DNA from: Bacteroidales bacterium
GTDB lineage: Bacteria; Bacteroidota; Bacteroidia; Bacteroidales; UBA932
DNA length: 64,000 bases
Assembly (NCBI GenBank): GCA_017962375.1
Contig: JAGCVJ010000018.1
Location: forward strand, 1 to 64,000
Direction of reading: 5' to 3'
Shown: positions 1 through 7,698 of the stretch, piece by piece
How positions within the stretch are numbered: position 1 is the stretch's first letter
How the letters are laid out: each line of letters opens with the position of its first letter
Made by a program: the position numbers and the translations under genes
Notes under the pieces: model-generated
Databases searched by the model: none
Seen by the model: only the letters and a program-made list of their open reading frames with translations
What the model was told of the DNA's origin: nothing

Positions 1-45
1 GATGTGGATGAGTAGGAGCAGGAGAAGGAGAAGGAGAAGGAACAG

Positions 46-1191
46 ATGATTCTAGCTTCCCCAAAGGATATAACCGCTATGGTAACCCCTCAGGATTTTG
101 TGGAGAAGGCTATTAAGATGGCCAAGACAAATCCAGTACCTGAAAGTATAGATATCAATGCCCCATATTTTATAAGGTATTCTTTTGAGCTTCAGGATTC
201 ACGTATGGATCATAACCGTCCAGAGGGAAGAAATTTGAGCATTCAGGACCTTGAAGCATTTAGGTCTGCGGAAAAAAAGTACGCTAGTCTCTTCTTAAAG
301 AGAAAGATTGTGATTTCGACGGAAGACTGCCTTGTATATAACTGGGGGGATGATTCAGAGATTATTGTAACATTGTATCATTTCCCTGATAATAACAATA
401 ATGCCATAAAACAGCCTGAAACAGACTGCACCAGAACTGAAGAGGAGATGAAAACAATAAAGAATAAGCTCAATTATTTGAAGAGAGCTATGATGCAAGC
501 AAATGAATTATCTTTTTCTGATGGGGCTGATGTTAATACGCCGTTTTATGACAGATATACCTTCAGGACTCTTGGGGCTAGATTAATAGAACCTAAAACC
601 AATGCCAGATTCTACGAAGATACTGCTACGCTTTCTGAAATTATGCCCGCTTTTGATACATATACAAAGTTCTTTAATGAAAGATATGTAACGCTCTCAA
701 AAGGTAATTGTGTTGCCACAATGAGTGAAGAGACCATATGGGTAGTACTCTTCAATATCCCCGGGCAGAGTAAGAAATCCAATCCTAAGCCAAAGAGAAG
801 GAGAACTGTCAAAAAGAAGACAGAGGCCGTTACTAAAGACAACACAACTCCAACTCCAGAGGTAAATCCTCTTATTGCGAAGGCGGTTGAGATGACAAAA
901 GCCTTGCCAGTAGGCAATGGGACAGATATCAATGCTCCTTATTTTATACAGTGTGAGCTATCTGTTATAGGAGAGGGGGAGCTCATTCAGAAGGGAAAAC
1001 CTTTTAGCAAGAACATAATTGGAGACGAAGAGCTGGCAAAGCTCAGGAAGAATCACCAGAGATTTGCCAAGACAATGAAAGCTATCAATCCTGTTTCTAC
1101 TGATACCTACACAGCATATATCTGGAATGAGGGGAAGAACGTCAGCGTGTTCTACTATAATACCAAAGACATAGTTAAAACTGCTGCATAG
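46..1191 (+). CDS. Unknown protein made of three ~100-residue repeats
   Basis: I do not recognise this 381-residue protein. Reading the translation shows three copies of one domain, at about residues 17-113, 140-239 and 275-372. Each copy opens with an amphipathic helix, then a D-[IV]-N-[AT]-P-[YF] motif (residues 36-41, 162-167, 294-299), a polar stretch with a second helix, and a final strand pair ending in a hydrophobic segment such as VTLYHF, VVLFNI or VSVFYY. The linker between copies 2 and 3 (about 240-274) is rich in Lys, Arg and Pro. There is no signal peptide or membrane segment, so it is probably cytoplasmic. A purine-rich stretch lies just upstream of the ATG and an in-frame stop lies at bases 13-15, which fixes this start. 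The gene looks more A+T-rich than its neighbours, which may indicate transfer; I did not compute this. Confidence 0.75.
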   Translation: MILASPKDITAMVTPQDFVEKAIKMAKTNPVPESIDINAPYFIRYSFELQDSRMDHNRPEGRNLSIQDLEAFRSAEKKYASLFLKRKIVISTEDCLVYNWGDDSEIIVTLYHFPDNNNNAIKQPETDCTRTEEEMKTIKNKLNYLKRAMMQANELSFSDGADVNTPFYDRYTFRTLGARLIEPKTNARFYEDTATLSEIMPAFDTYTKFFNERYVTLSKGNCVATMSEETIWVVLFNIPGQSKKSNPKPKRRRTVKKKTEAVTKDNTTPTPEVNPLIAKAVEMTKALPVGNGTDINAPYFIQCELSVIGEGELIQKGKPFSKNIIGDEELAKLRKNHQRFAKTMKAINPVSTDTYTAYIWNEGKNVSVFYYNTKDIVKTAA

Positions 1192-1240
1192 CCTGTAAAA
1201 TGTGGTCAAATTGTGGCCAAATTTGGTGGATAAAAGAAAT

Positions 1241-1284
1241 AAGACTTTGTAAAATGCCTGAAAATTAGCAGATTACAAAGTCTT
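1241..1284. terminator. Bidirectional hairpin terminator
   Basis: A perfect 12-base-pair stem (1241-1252 with 1273-1284) lies between the three-repeat gene and the convergent tRNA-Leu gene. The tRNA 3' end is only six bases away. On the minus strand the hairpin is followed by a T-rich run, so it most likely ends the tRNA transcript; read rightward it could also end the unknown gene. Confidence 0.7.
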
Positions 1285-1289
1285 TCTTG

Positions 1290-1373
1290 TACCCGGAGCC
1301 GGGATCGAACCGGCACAGGTTTTACCCCACTGGTGTTTGAGACCAGCGCGTCTACCAATTCCGCCATCCGGGC
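1290..1373 (-). tRNA. tRNA-Leu(CAA)
   Basis: The reverse complement folds as a class II tRNA of 84 bases including the discriminator A. It has a 7-bp acceptor stem (first pair G-U), the D-arm sequence GGTAGAC, an anticodon stem CTGGT/ACCAG with loop CTCAAAC giving anticodon CAA, a variable arm, and a T arm containing GGTTCGATCC. CCA is not encoded. A TATCTTTG box on the minus strand (1403-1410) lies about 30 bases upstream and is the likely promoter. Confidence 0.95.
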
Positions 1374-1421
1374 ATCAATCGTTAGATTGTCTCAAAGGAC
1401 TGCAAAGATATGTAAAAAAAA

Positions 1422-1829
1422 CTACCAATTAAAATTGATGGTTTTCTTAAGGTCTGGATGAAGGCTGTTGGCAACAGGGCAGGTCTTGGCGGCAGACTCG
1501 ATGATGCGCTTCTGCTGAGGAGTGAAGTTGCTGCCTTCAGGGAAGTGGAAGTCTATCTTTATTTCAACAACACGCCTTGGGTCTGTTCCCATGATTTTTT
1601 CTGTTTCCACAGTGGTGCCTTCAAGGGTGAAGCCGTAGCTCTGGGCGGAGATGCCCATAATGGTGAGCATGCAGCAGCCCAAGGAACTGGCCAGCAGGTC
1701 TGTAGGGGAGAAGCTCTCGCCCTTGCCGTGGTTGTCCAGAGGGGCATCGGTGAGTATAGTTGTTCCGCTCTGGAGGTGGGTTACCTCGTTTCTAAGGTTA
1801 CCCACATATTTTGTAAGCATCTTTGTCAT
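1422..1829 (-). CDS. OsmC/YhfA-family protein
   Basis: This 135-residue protein has the size and layout of OsmC-family peroxide-reducing or stress proteins. The family cysteines are visible: LGCC at residues 50-53 on the long central helix and TCPV near residue 117, followed by the usual SLHP motif. The family reduces organic hydroperoxides with a thiol pair; members of the YhfA branch, which this resembles, are less well defined. It lies 26 bases downstream of miaB on the same strand and probably shares its transcript. The start codon is directly preceded by the palindrome ATCGCGAT (1830-1837). There is no signal peptide, so it is cytoplasmic. Confidence 0.88.
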   Translation of the reverse strand: MTKMLTKYVGNLRNEVTHLQSGTTILTDAPLDNHGKGESFSPTDLLASSLGCCMLTIMGISAQSYGFTLEGTTVETEKIMGTDPRRVVEIKIDFHFPEGSNFTPQQKRIIESAAKTCPVANSLHPDLKKTINFNW

Positions 1830-1855
1830 ATCGCGATTACTGTTTCTTTTCTTCT

Positions 1856-3334
1856 TTATTTCTTTCTTCCTTTTTTGTTTGATCCGCGGTTTTTGCGTTT
1901 GCGTCCGATGATGGTGTTCTTGATTTCAGTGAGGCCTTCTACTAAGGTTTCGCCGATGTTTTCCTCGGCTTCCTCAATTTTTTCAAGGAAGGATTTTTTC
2001 TGCTCAACGATTTCTCCCATAAGAGTGGCGCTGGTGCAGGAAAGGATCTTTACATAGACAAAGTCTCCAGGCTTGGAATCCTGGGCGTCAAACACGCAGA
2101 ACTTGTTGTGAGGAGTACGGCCGGTCATCTGGGCTTCAGAGCGCTTGGAAGGGCCTTCCACGAGAACCTGGTAGGTCTGGCCGATGCACTTCTGGTTGGA
2201 TCTGAGGCTGAGCTCGTTCTGAAGAGCGATGATCTGGTTGAGGCGCTCCGTCTTGACTTCTTCAGGAACGTCATCCGGATATCTTCTTGCAGCCAGGGTG
2301 CCAGGCCTCTGGGAATACTGGAACATGAAAGCCCCGTCGTACTGGATTTCATTCATTAGGCTCAAGGTCTGCTGGTGGTCTTCTTCGGTTTCTGTGCAGA
2401 AGCCGGCTATGATGTCTGTGGTGATGGCGCAGTCAGGGATGATTTCCCTGATTGCAGCAATCTTTTCCAGATAGTTTTCCCTGGTGTACTTGCGGTTCAT
2501 CTTCTGGAGCATGCGGGAGCTTCCGCTCTGAACCGGAAGATGGATGTGAGGGCAGATGTTAGGGTACATTGCCATGGTGTAGAGCACGCCTCGCCTGATA
2601 TCCTTTGGATGAGAGGTCTGGAAGCGGACTCTGAGGTCCGGGCTGACCAGAGCCACCAGCTCCAGAAGCTGGGAGAAGTTGACGGTGTCGGTAGGGTTGT
2701 CGGGGTTGGTCCACAGGTAGGAGTCCACGTTCTGCCCCAGGAGGGTGACTTCCTTGTAGCCGTCTTTTACAAGCTTCTCTGCCTCAGACACAATGCTCTT
2801 TGGATTACGGCTTCTTTCTCTGCCTCTGGTGAAAGGAACAATGCAGTAGGAGCACATGTTGTTGCAGCCTCTCATAATGGAAATGAAGGCGGAAACTCCG
2901 TTGGAGTCTGTGCGGACAGGATCTATGTCCGAGTAGGTTTCGGTGGAAGAGAGGTTGGTTTCAGTCATCTTGCCGCCTTTGTCTCTGATGTAGGAGATTA
3001 CGGCTGGAAGACTGCGGTAGGAATCAGGGCCTATGGTAAAGTCCACGCTGCCGTTTTTCAGCAGCTCGTCTTTGAGCCTCTGGGCCATGCAGCCCAGAAC
3101 GCCGACAATAACGCCCTCTCTTTTTTTCTTCTCCAGGCGGAAAACTTCCAGGCGGCCCAGAACACGTTTTTCTGCGTTGTCTCTTACCGAGCAGGTGTTG
3201 ACAAGGATAACATCGGCCAGTGAAATGTCATCTGTAATGGAGCAGCCTGCCTTCTCAAGTATAGCGGCGGCTACCTGAGAATCGTTCACGTTCATCTGGC
3301 AGCCGTAGGTTTCTATGTAGATCTTGAGGTTCAT
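1856..3334 (-). CDS. miaB: MiaB tRNA methylthiotransferase
   Basis: MiaB adds a methylthio group to N6-isopentenyladenosine at position 37 of tRNAs that read UNN codons. The order of parts matches the family: an N-terminal UPF0004 domain with three cluster cysteines (in YGCQMN, NTCSVRD and GCMAQR), a radical-SAM core with the C-x3-C-x2-C motif in CNNMCSYC, and a C-terminal TRAM domain. At 492 residues it is longer than the usual 440-470. The excess is a charged tail of about 45 residues ending in a Lys/Arg-rich stretch. A minus-strand TATCTTTG box at 3355-3362 gives a leader of about 15 bases. osmC follows in the same direction. Confidence 0.96.
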   Translation of the reverse strand: MNLKIYIETYGCQMNVNDSQVAAAILEKAGCSITDDISLADVILVNTCSVRDNAEKRVLGRLEVFRLEKKKREGVIVGVLGCMAQRLKDELLKNGSVDFTIGPDSYRSLPAVISYIRDKGGKMTETNLSSTETYSDIDPVRTDSNGVSAFISIMRGCNNMCSYCIVPFTRGRERSRNPKSIVSEAEKLVKDGYKEVTLLGQNVDSYLWTNPDNPTDTVNFSQLLELVALVSPDLRVRFQTSHPKDIRRGVLYTMAMYPNICPHIHLPVQSGSSRMLQKMNRKYTRENYLEKIAAIREIIPDCAITTDIIAGFCTETEEDHQQTLSLMNEIQYDGAFMFQYSQRPGTLAARRYPDDVPEEVKTERLNQIIALQNELSLRSNQKCIGQTYQVLVEGPSKRSEAQMTGRTPHNKFCVFDAQDSKPGDFVYVKILSCTSATLMGEIVEQKKSFLEKIEEAEENIGETLVEGLTEIKNTIIGRKRKNRGSNKKGRKK

Positions 3335-3354
3335 TTTTGTGGTCTATAGTTATA

Positions 3355-3398
3355 CAAAGATAATGCAAATCGAGAATAAATAAGTTTTTTTAACTTTG
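3355..3398. promoter_or_regulatory. Divergent -7 boxes for miaB and the LEA-like lipoprotein
   Basis: Two TAnnTTTG elements of the Bacteroidota housekeeping promoter face away from each other. TATCTTTG on the minus strand (3355-3362) serves miaB. TAACTTTG on the plus strand (3391-3398) serves the gene at 3433. Neither has a good TTTG at the -33 position. The plus leader holds a short GGAAG/CTTCC inverted repeat before the start codon. Confidence 0.55.
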
Positions 3399-3432
3399 CA
3401 GTGGAAGGGATTGCTTCCCGTTCCCCTTTTTT

Positions 3433-3936
3433 ATGCGATACTTCAGGTTTTCATTCAGGTTTTTTATGGCTTTTGCGGCAATATTCACTGCCGCTGCGCT
3501 TGCCGTTTCTTGCTCCAAGAGTTACAAGGATATTGAGGTCAAAGATTTCAAGATAGAAGACCTGCACATCTCATCCATGCGCAGCGTGGATGCCGTTGTG
3601 GAGCTGGAGATAGATAACCCGGCCATCCAGAAATTCAGGGCAGAGTATATCAGAGGCGTTATTTACCACAAAGGCAGCCAGGTAGCCACTTTCAGCTCAG
3701 ACGATGTGATTGTGCTCCCTCCCAAGCAGATTACCCGGAGCAGGATTAAAGTCAGGCTGACTCTGGACAGCCCGCTGAGCTTTCTGGGCAAATTGGCTGA
3801 CAGCGGCGGAGTCAAGTTCAAGGACTATACGGTGGATATATCAGCCGACATCAAGAGCGGCGTTATCAAGTTCCCTTACTCGAAGAAAGGTATGGAAGTT
3901 GCTGAACTTGTGAAAAAGGTGGACGTCGATTTTTAG
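3433..3936 (+). CDS. LEA14-like lipoprotein
   Basis: The 167-residue product begins with a basic and hydrophobic signal sequence and a lipobox-like AVSC, with the cysteine at about residue 27, so it should be a lipid-anchored envelope protein. The rest reads as a single beta-sandwich of the LEA type 2 (LEA14/WHy) kind: alternating hydrophobic strands with the phrase VELEIDNP, a typical feature of that family. Its role in bacteria is not established. It lies 12 bases upstream of a SPOR-domain gene on the same strand, so the two are probably co-expressed envelope proteins. The family assignment rests on pattern, not on a search. Confidence 0.7.
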   Translation: MRYFRFSFRFFMAFAAIFTAAALAVSCSKSYKDIEVKDFKIEDLHISSMRSVDAVVELEIDNPAIQKFRAEYIRGVIYHKGSQVATFSSDDVIVLPPKQITRSRIKVRLTLDSPLSFLGKLADSGGVKFKDYTVDISADIKSGVIKFPYSKKGMEVAELVKKVDVDF

Positions 3937-3948
3937 AGAACTGGTTCT

Positions 3949-4437
3949 ATGAAAAAGATTCTTTGCATACTGACATTGGTCTTGGCCTCTTCTTTCGCGA
4001 TGAAGGCTCAGGATACCACCAAGGTGGACATTCCTTACGAGGGAGCGGTAGACTCGTCGCTGATCAACAAGTCTGTGTTCTCGCTCCTGTCTTCTGCCGC
4101 AGGAGGCAGCGCTGTGATAGACCAGTCAGACGAGGTAAGGTCTTCTTTTGACAGATACATGGCTTCTCGCAGCGGCAAGAAGAGCTACGGATACAAGATT
4201 CTGGTGTATTCTTCCAATTCTAAAGAGGCCAGGGGAGCTTCCTCGGCCATAGCAGGATCGCTGAAGAGCAAATATCCGCACCTGAACGTGTACAGGTCTT
4301 TCAAGACCCCGTTCTTTATGGTTCACATAGGGGATTTCCGCACAAAGGCGGATGCCATGAAAATTATTCACGACCTGCAGTCTAACTACCGCCAGGCCAA
4401 GGTGATAAAGTCTCCTATCGGCTGGTACGCTTTTTAA
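3949..4437 (+). CDS. Secreted SPOR-domain protein
   Basis: This is a 162-residue exported protein with a signal peptide ending near residue 20 (SFAMKAQ). From about residue 77 to the end it shows the SPOR fold: a YGYKILVYSS strand, a helix, a central VYRSFKTPFFMVHIGDF segment, a helix, and a final strand. SPOR domains bind glycan strands of peptidoglycan stripped of stem peptides, often at division sites. The first 55 mature residues are low in structure and may act as a tether. Its last 23 bases overlap the 3' end of the convergent glsB gene. Confidence 0.85.
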   Translation: MKKILCILTLVLASSFAMKAQDTTKVDIPYEGAVDSSLINKSVFSLLSSAAGGSAVIDQSDEVRSSFDRYMASRSGKKSYGYKILVYSSNSKEARGASSAIAGSLKSKYPHLNVYRSFKTPFFMVHIGDFRTKADAMKIIHDLQSNYRQAKVIKSPIGWYAF

Positions 4438-5386
4438 ATCTTTTCCACCATTTGTTCTTGGTGTCGAGCGCCCATTGGCGTATCGGCTTTACGTGGCGGT
4501 CTATCTTCTCAGGGTAGATGTCGGAGATTTTTATCAGTATTCCCGTTTCCTCAACTCCGCCGAAGAAATCGTTGATGGCGGTGTCGAATACCTTCATTGA
4601 AGGCGAGAGATTCATGTAGGAATGAATCAGCGGCGGAATGTTCTCTCCGTTGGCTTTCAGCTCTTTCTGCAGCACCTTGAGGGCGTCTTTGTACTCCAGC
4701 CCCTGGAAGAGGGAGTTTATGTAAGGGTCTTTCTCGGAGAAGTCCAGCGGATGGCTGGCCGTAACCAGGCGGTCCGGATCCGGGAAGTAGATGTGGAGGA
4801 AGTTGAGCAGGATGTTTCTGGCCCTGGTGTTGTAGGCCACGTACATTGTAACCTTGCCGAAAAAGAACTTTATGTTCTCGTATTTAGCCACCAGCGCTCC
4901 CAGCCCGTCCCAGAGATTGTCCAGGGCGTAGATGCTCTTTCTCCTGAGGTTGGCGCTCTGGTAGTTGGGCTGTATGAAAGACCTTCCGAGCTCGATTGTC
5001 CACGGCAGATATTCAGTCTGGAATTTCTCGGAGAAAGTAAGGATTTCCGTAGTGGCCATCTTCTCAGGAGGCAGGGCGCTGCACACGATGTACCTGTATC
5101 CGCCGATAATCTCCTGGGCGTCTTTGTCCCACACTATCAGCTGCTTGTAGGCGTCTCGGGGGTCGGTGTCGAATTCGTCTATGTCACATGCCTTTCCCGT
5201 TCCGCCGCCGCCGAGCCTGAAAGAGATTTCCCTGAGCCTTCCTATTTCTCTCATGGTGAAAGGAGAGTCTTCGGCAGTCACCTCAAAGATCAGGTTGTCA
5301 CCCTTGCGTGTTTTGCCTATGAACTTGTCGGGAGTAAGCTCTCTTTTGATAAGATCTCTATCTACGGCTTGAATTACTGTCTCCAT
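4415..5386 (-). CDS. glsB: GlsB-like N-acyltransferase (glycine/serine lipid synthesis)
   Basis: This 323-residue protein resembles the GNAT-fold N-acyltransferases of the OlsB/hemolysin-like family. In Bacteroides thetaiotaomicron, GlsB joins a 3-hydroxy fatty acid to the amino group of glycine, the first step in making glycine lipids. The sequence shows a central IGGYRYIVC strand and the ELGRSFI segment typical of this family. It is encoded directly downstream of the O-acyltransferase gene glsA with a 29-base overlap, the same pairing as in Bacteroides; in some Flavobacteriia the two are fused as OlsF. The protein is probably peripheral at the inner membrane. The gene symbol rests on family and neighbour, so the exact amino-acid substrate is an inference. 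Confidence 0.8.
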   Translation of the reverse strand: METVIQAVDRDLIKRELTPDKFIGKTRKGDNLIFEVTAEDSPFTMREIGRLREISFRLGGGGTGKACDIDEFDTDPRDAYKQLIVWDKDAQEIIGGYRYIVCSALPPEKMATTEILTFSEKFQTEYLPWTIELGRSFIQPNYQSANLRRKSIYALDNLWDGLGALVAKYENIKFFFGKVTMYVAYNTRARNILLNFLHIYFPDPDRLVTASHPLDFSEKDPYINSLFQGLEYKDALKVLQKELKANGENIPPLIHSYMNLSPSMKVFDTAINDFFGGVEETGILIKISDIYPEKIDRHVKPIRQWALDTKNKWWKRFKKRTSR

Positions 5387-6191
5387 AACTGTAAACGGTT
5401 TGTCTTATTTTGTCGCACCAATTCTGCATACTTTCTCCGGAAGCGGTTATTTCTTCAGGAGAAATAGGATCGCCGATGGTAAGGGTAAAGGTCTTGTTTC
5501 TCTGCCTGAACATCTCGTGAGGCAGGAGTATCATCTCGATGAAGGACTTGATGCCCAGGCCCTTCCTGATTTTTGAAGACCAGTAGAAAAGGCCGGAGTT
5601 CTTGCCCTTGAAATGCATCGGCACAATGTATCTTCCGCTGTTGACAGCCTGGCGGACAAAGCTTCTTTTCCACGGAAGATCCTGGATCTTGCCCTTGATG
5701 AGCCTGGAGCAGGCGCCGGCCGGGAAGTTGAGAACGTGATAGTCCGAGCTGTAAAGGTCCATCACTCCGTGAACCTGCTTGCCTTTGGCGGTGCCCAGGT
5801 TGTTTACGGGAACAAAGATGTCTTCCAGAGGAGTGACGTTCATAAGAATGTCATTGACAAGGAATTTGGACGGGCCGAACTTGTGGGTAAGCTCGGTTGT
5901 TATTATAAGGCCGTCCAAGCCGCCGAGCGGATGGTTGGAAACGAAGACGTATTTGTTTCCCTGCTCAAACTTTTCGGGATTGAGGATGTTTACTTTATCG
6001 GTGACATTCAGGTCTTTGAGAACTGCCTCGGCAAATTCCACGCCCTTGAGGTTGCCATACTGGATGAGTATCCTGTTGATTTCTTTCAGATGCAATATCT
6101 TTCCCAGAATCCAGACGGCGAAGCCAGGCAGCCATTTGGCCAGCTTGGGATTCTTTTTCTTGATGACTTCTTTGAGGTTGATAGGTTCCAT
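5358..6191 (-). CDS. glsA: GlsA-like O-acyltransferase (glycine/serine lipid synthesis)
   Basis: A PlsC-type acyltransferase of 277 residues. The catalytic H-x4-D motif is visible in NHPLGGLDG, and a second conserved block includes FPAG. In Bacteroides, GlsA adds a second fatty acid to the hydroxyl of the N-acyl-glycine made by GlsB. The start is set at the ATG at 6191. An upstream TTG at 6203 would fall inside the TAAATTTG promoter box (6201-6208, minus strand), so it is unlikely. That box is only nine bases from the ATG, so the transcript would be almost leaderless. rpoN is transcribed divergently 70 bases away. Confidence 0.82.
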   Translation of the reverse strand: MEPINLKEVIKKKNPKLAKWLPGFAVWILGKILHLKEINRILIQYGNLKGVEFAEAVLKDLNVTDKVNILNPEKFEQGNKYVFVSNHPLGGLDGLIITTELTHKFGPSKFLVNDILMNVTPLEDIFVPVNNLGTAKGKQVHGVMDLYSSDYHVLNFPAGACSRLIKGKIQDLPWKRSFVRQAVNSGRYIVPMHFKGKNSGLFYWSSKIRKGLGIKSFIEMILLPHEMFRQRNKTFTLTIGDPISPEEITASGESMQNWCDKIRQTVYSYGDSNSSRR

Positions 6192-6200
6192 ATCGGGGAA

Positions 6201-6254
6201 CAAATTTACAAATTCCTGCCCTCAAATAAAAACCGCGAATTTTCACTATCTTTG
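6201..6254. promoter_or_regulatory. Divergent promoters for glsAB and rpoN
   Basis: A minus-strand TAAATTTG (6201-6208) and a plus-strand TATCTTTG (6247-6254) match the Bacteroidota -7 element. Each lies 7 to 9 bases from its start codon, so both messages would have leaders of only a few bases. No clear TTTG -33 element is present at the expected distance upstream of the rpoN box. Confidence 0.55.
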
Positions 6255-6261
6255 TTCTGCA

Positions 6262-7698
6262 ATGGCAAATGAAAACAAGAAAACGGGATTAGGGCTCGGG
6301 ACCACCATAACCCAGACCCAGAAGCTGACTCCGATACAGATTCAGACCATCAAGCTTCTGGAGCTGCCTCTTATTGATCTAGAGCAGAGGATCCAGAAAG
6401 AGATAGAGGAAAATCCCGTGCTCGAAGATCCAGTTGAGACCGAGAACGAGGAGACGGGGCAGGAAAGAAAGAAACTGTCTCTGGAAGAGGTGAAAGATGA
6501 GAACACCCCGGCCTACAAGCTGTATGTGAACAACCGCGGAAGGGAAGAGAAGCCGCAGTACAACACATTTGCCGTGAAGGAGAGTTTCTACCAGTCGCTG
6601 CTGGACCAGCTGGGCTACAGGAAGATGGGCGAGAGAAGGAGCAAGCTTGCGGCGTTCATAGTTTGCAGCCTGGACTCTACCGGCTATCTTACCAGACCTC
6701 TGGAGAGCCTGGCCAACGATATTTATCTGCGCATTGGCATAGAGACAGACGCGCAGGAGCTGGAAGACATTCTGGTGAATGAAATCCAGCATCTGGACCC
6801 TGTGGGCGTGGGAGCTCGCAGCGTGCAGGAATGCCTTGTCCTTCAGCTGAAAGCCAAGGAGAACCGCACGGAAGCCGTGGAAAATGCCCAGAAGATACTC
6901 CAGACTCAGTACGAGGAGTTCACCAAGAAACATTTCGAGAAGATAATGTCCAAGCTGGGCATTACCGAAGACCAGGTAAAGGAGGCCTACGAGGTGATTC
7001 GCCGCCTGAATCTGCATCCGGGCGGTCAGGTGGATGATTCCTATACCGACCAGACTCAGCAGATTACCCCGGATTTCATCCTGGAAAATGAAAACGGAAA
7101 ACTTGTGGTCAGTCTGCCGAAATTCCATATTCCTCAGATAAAGGTCAGCCGCGACTACGAGAAATACATGGAGAAGAAGCCGGACAGCAGCAAGGAAGAG
7201 AAAGAGGCGTCTTCTTTCGTGAAGACCAAGCTGGACAGCGCCAAGTGGTTCATAGAGGCTATCCGCCGCCGCCAGGACACCATGCAGCGCACAATGGACG
7301 CTATAGTGAAGTTCCAGACAGAGTATTTTCTGGATGGAGACGACACCAAGCTTAAGCCTATGGTGCTCAAGAATATCGCTGAGGTAACCGGCCTTGACAT
7401 CTCCACAATTTCAAGAGTGGTGAACAGCAAATACGTTCAGACTCCTTTCGGCATCTATCCTCTCAAGCATTTCTTCTCCGAGGGCATGGTCACCGATTCC
7501 GGAGAGGAAGTTTCCACCAGGGAAATCAAGAAGATTCTCAAAGACAGCGTGGACAATGAGGACAAGTCCAAGCCGCTCACAGACGAGGAGCTTGTGGATC
7601 TGCTCACCTCCAAGGGCTATGTGATTTCAAGGCGCACCATCGCCAAGTACCGCAGCCAGCTGAACATACCTATAGCCCGAATGAGAAGGGAAATATGA
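6262..7698 (+). CDS. rpoN: RNA polymerase sigma-54 factor
   Basis: RpoN directs RNA polymerase to -24/-12 promoters and needs an AAA+ activator to open DNA. The 478-residue protein starts with the Gln-rich region I (repeated Q-T and Q-K pairs followed by LLELP), then an acidic linker, the core-binding domain, a helix-turn-helix, and near the end the RpoN box SRRTIAKYR. The start at 6262 is chosen because region I begins just after it; the longer open frame to the left is antisense to glsA. The stop overlaps the start of the next gene (ATGA). No sigma-54 activator is encoded in this window, but a consensus sigma-54 promoter lies at 25552. Confidence 0.96.
   Translation: MANENKKTGLGLGTTITQTQKLTPIQIQTIKLLELPLIDLEQRIQKEIEENPVLEDPVETENEETGQERKKLSLEEVKDENTPAYKLYVNNRGREEKPQYNTFAVKESFYQSLLDQLGYRKMGERRSKLAAFIVCSLDSTGYLTRPLESLANDIYLRIGIETDAQELEDILVNEIQHLDPVGVGARSVQECLVLQLKAKENRTEAVENAQKILQTQYEEFTKKHFEKIMSKLGITEDQVKEAYEVIRRLNLHPGGQVDDSYTDQTQQITPDFILENENGKLVVSLPKFHIPQIKVSRDYEKYMEKKPDSSKEEKEASSFVKTKLDSAKWFIEAIRRRQDTMQRTMDAIVKFQTEYFLDGDDTKLKPMVLKNIAEVTGLDISTISRVVNSKYVQTPFGIYPLKHFFSEGMVTDSGEEVSTREIKKILKDSVDNEDKSKPLTDEELVDLLTSKGYVISRRTIAKYRSQLNIPIARMRREI

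Noticed and set aside
1458-2057. Long plus-strand frame opposite osmC and miaB
   Set aside because: It is a shadow of two well-supported minus-strand genes and shows no recognisable domain.
5779-6261. N-terminal extension of the rpoN frame by 161 codons
   Set aside because: It is antisense to glsA, covers the rpoN promoter box, and the sigma-54 region I starts just after the ATG at 6262.
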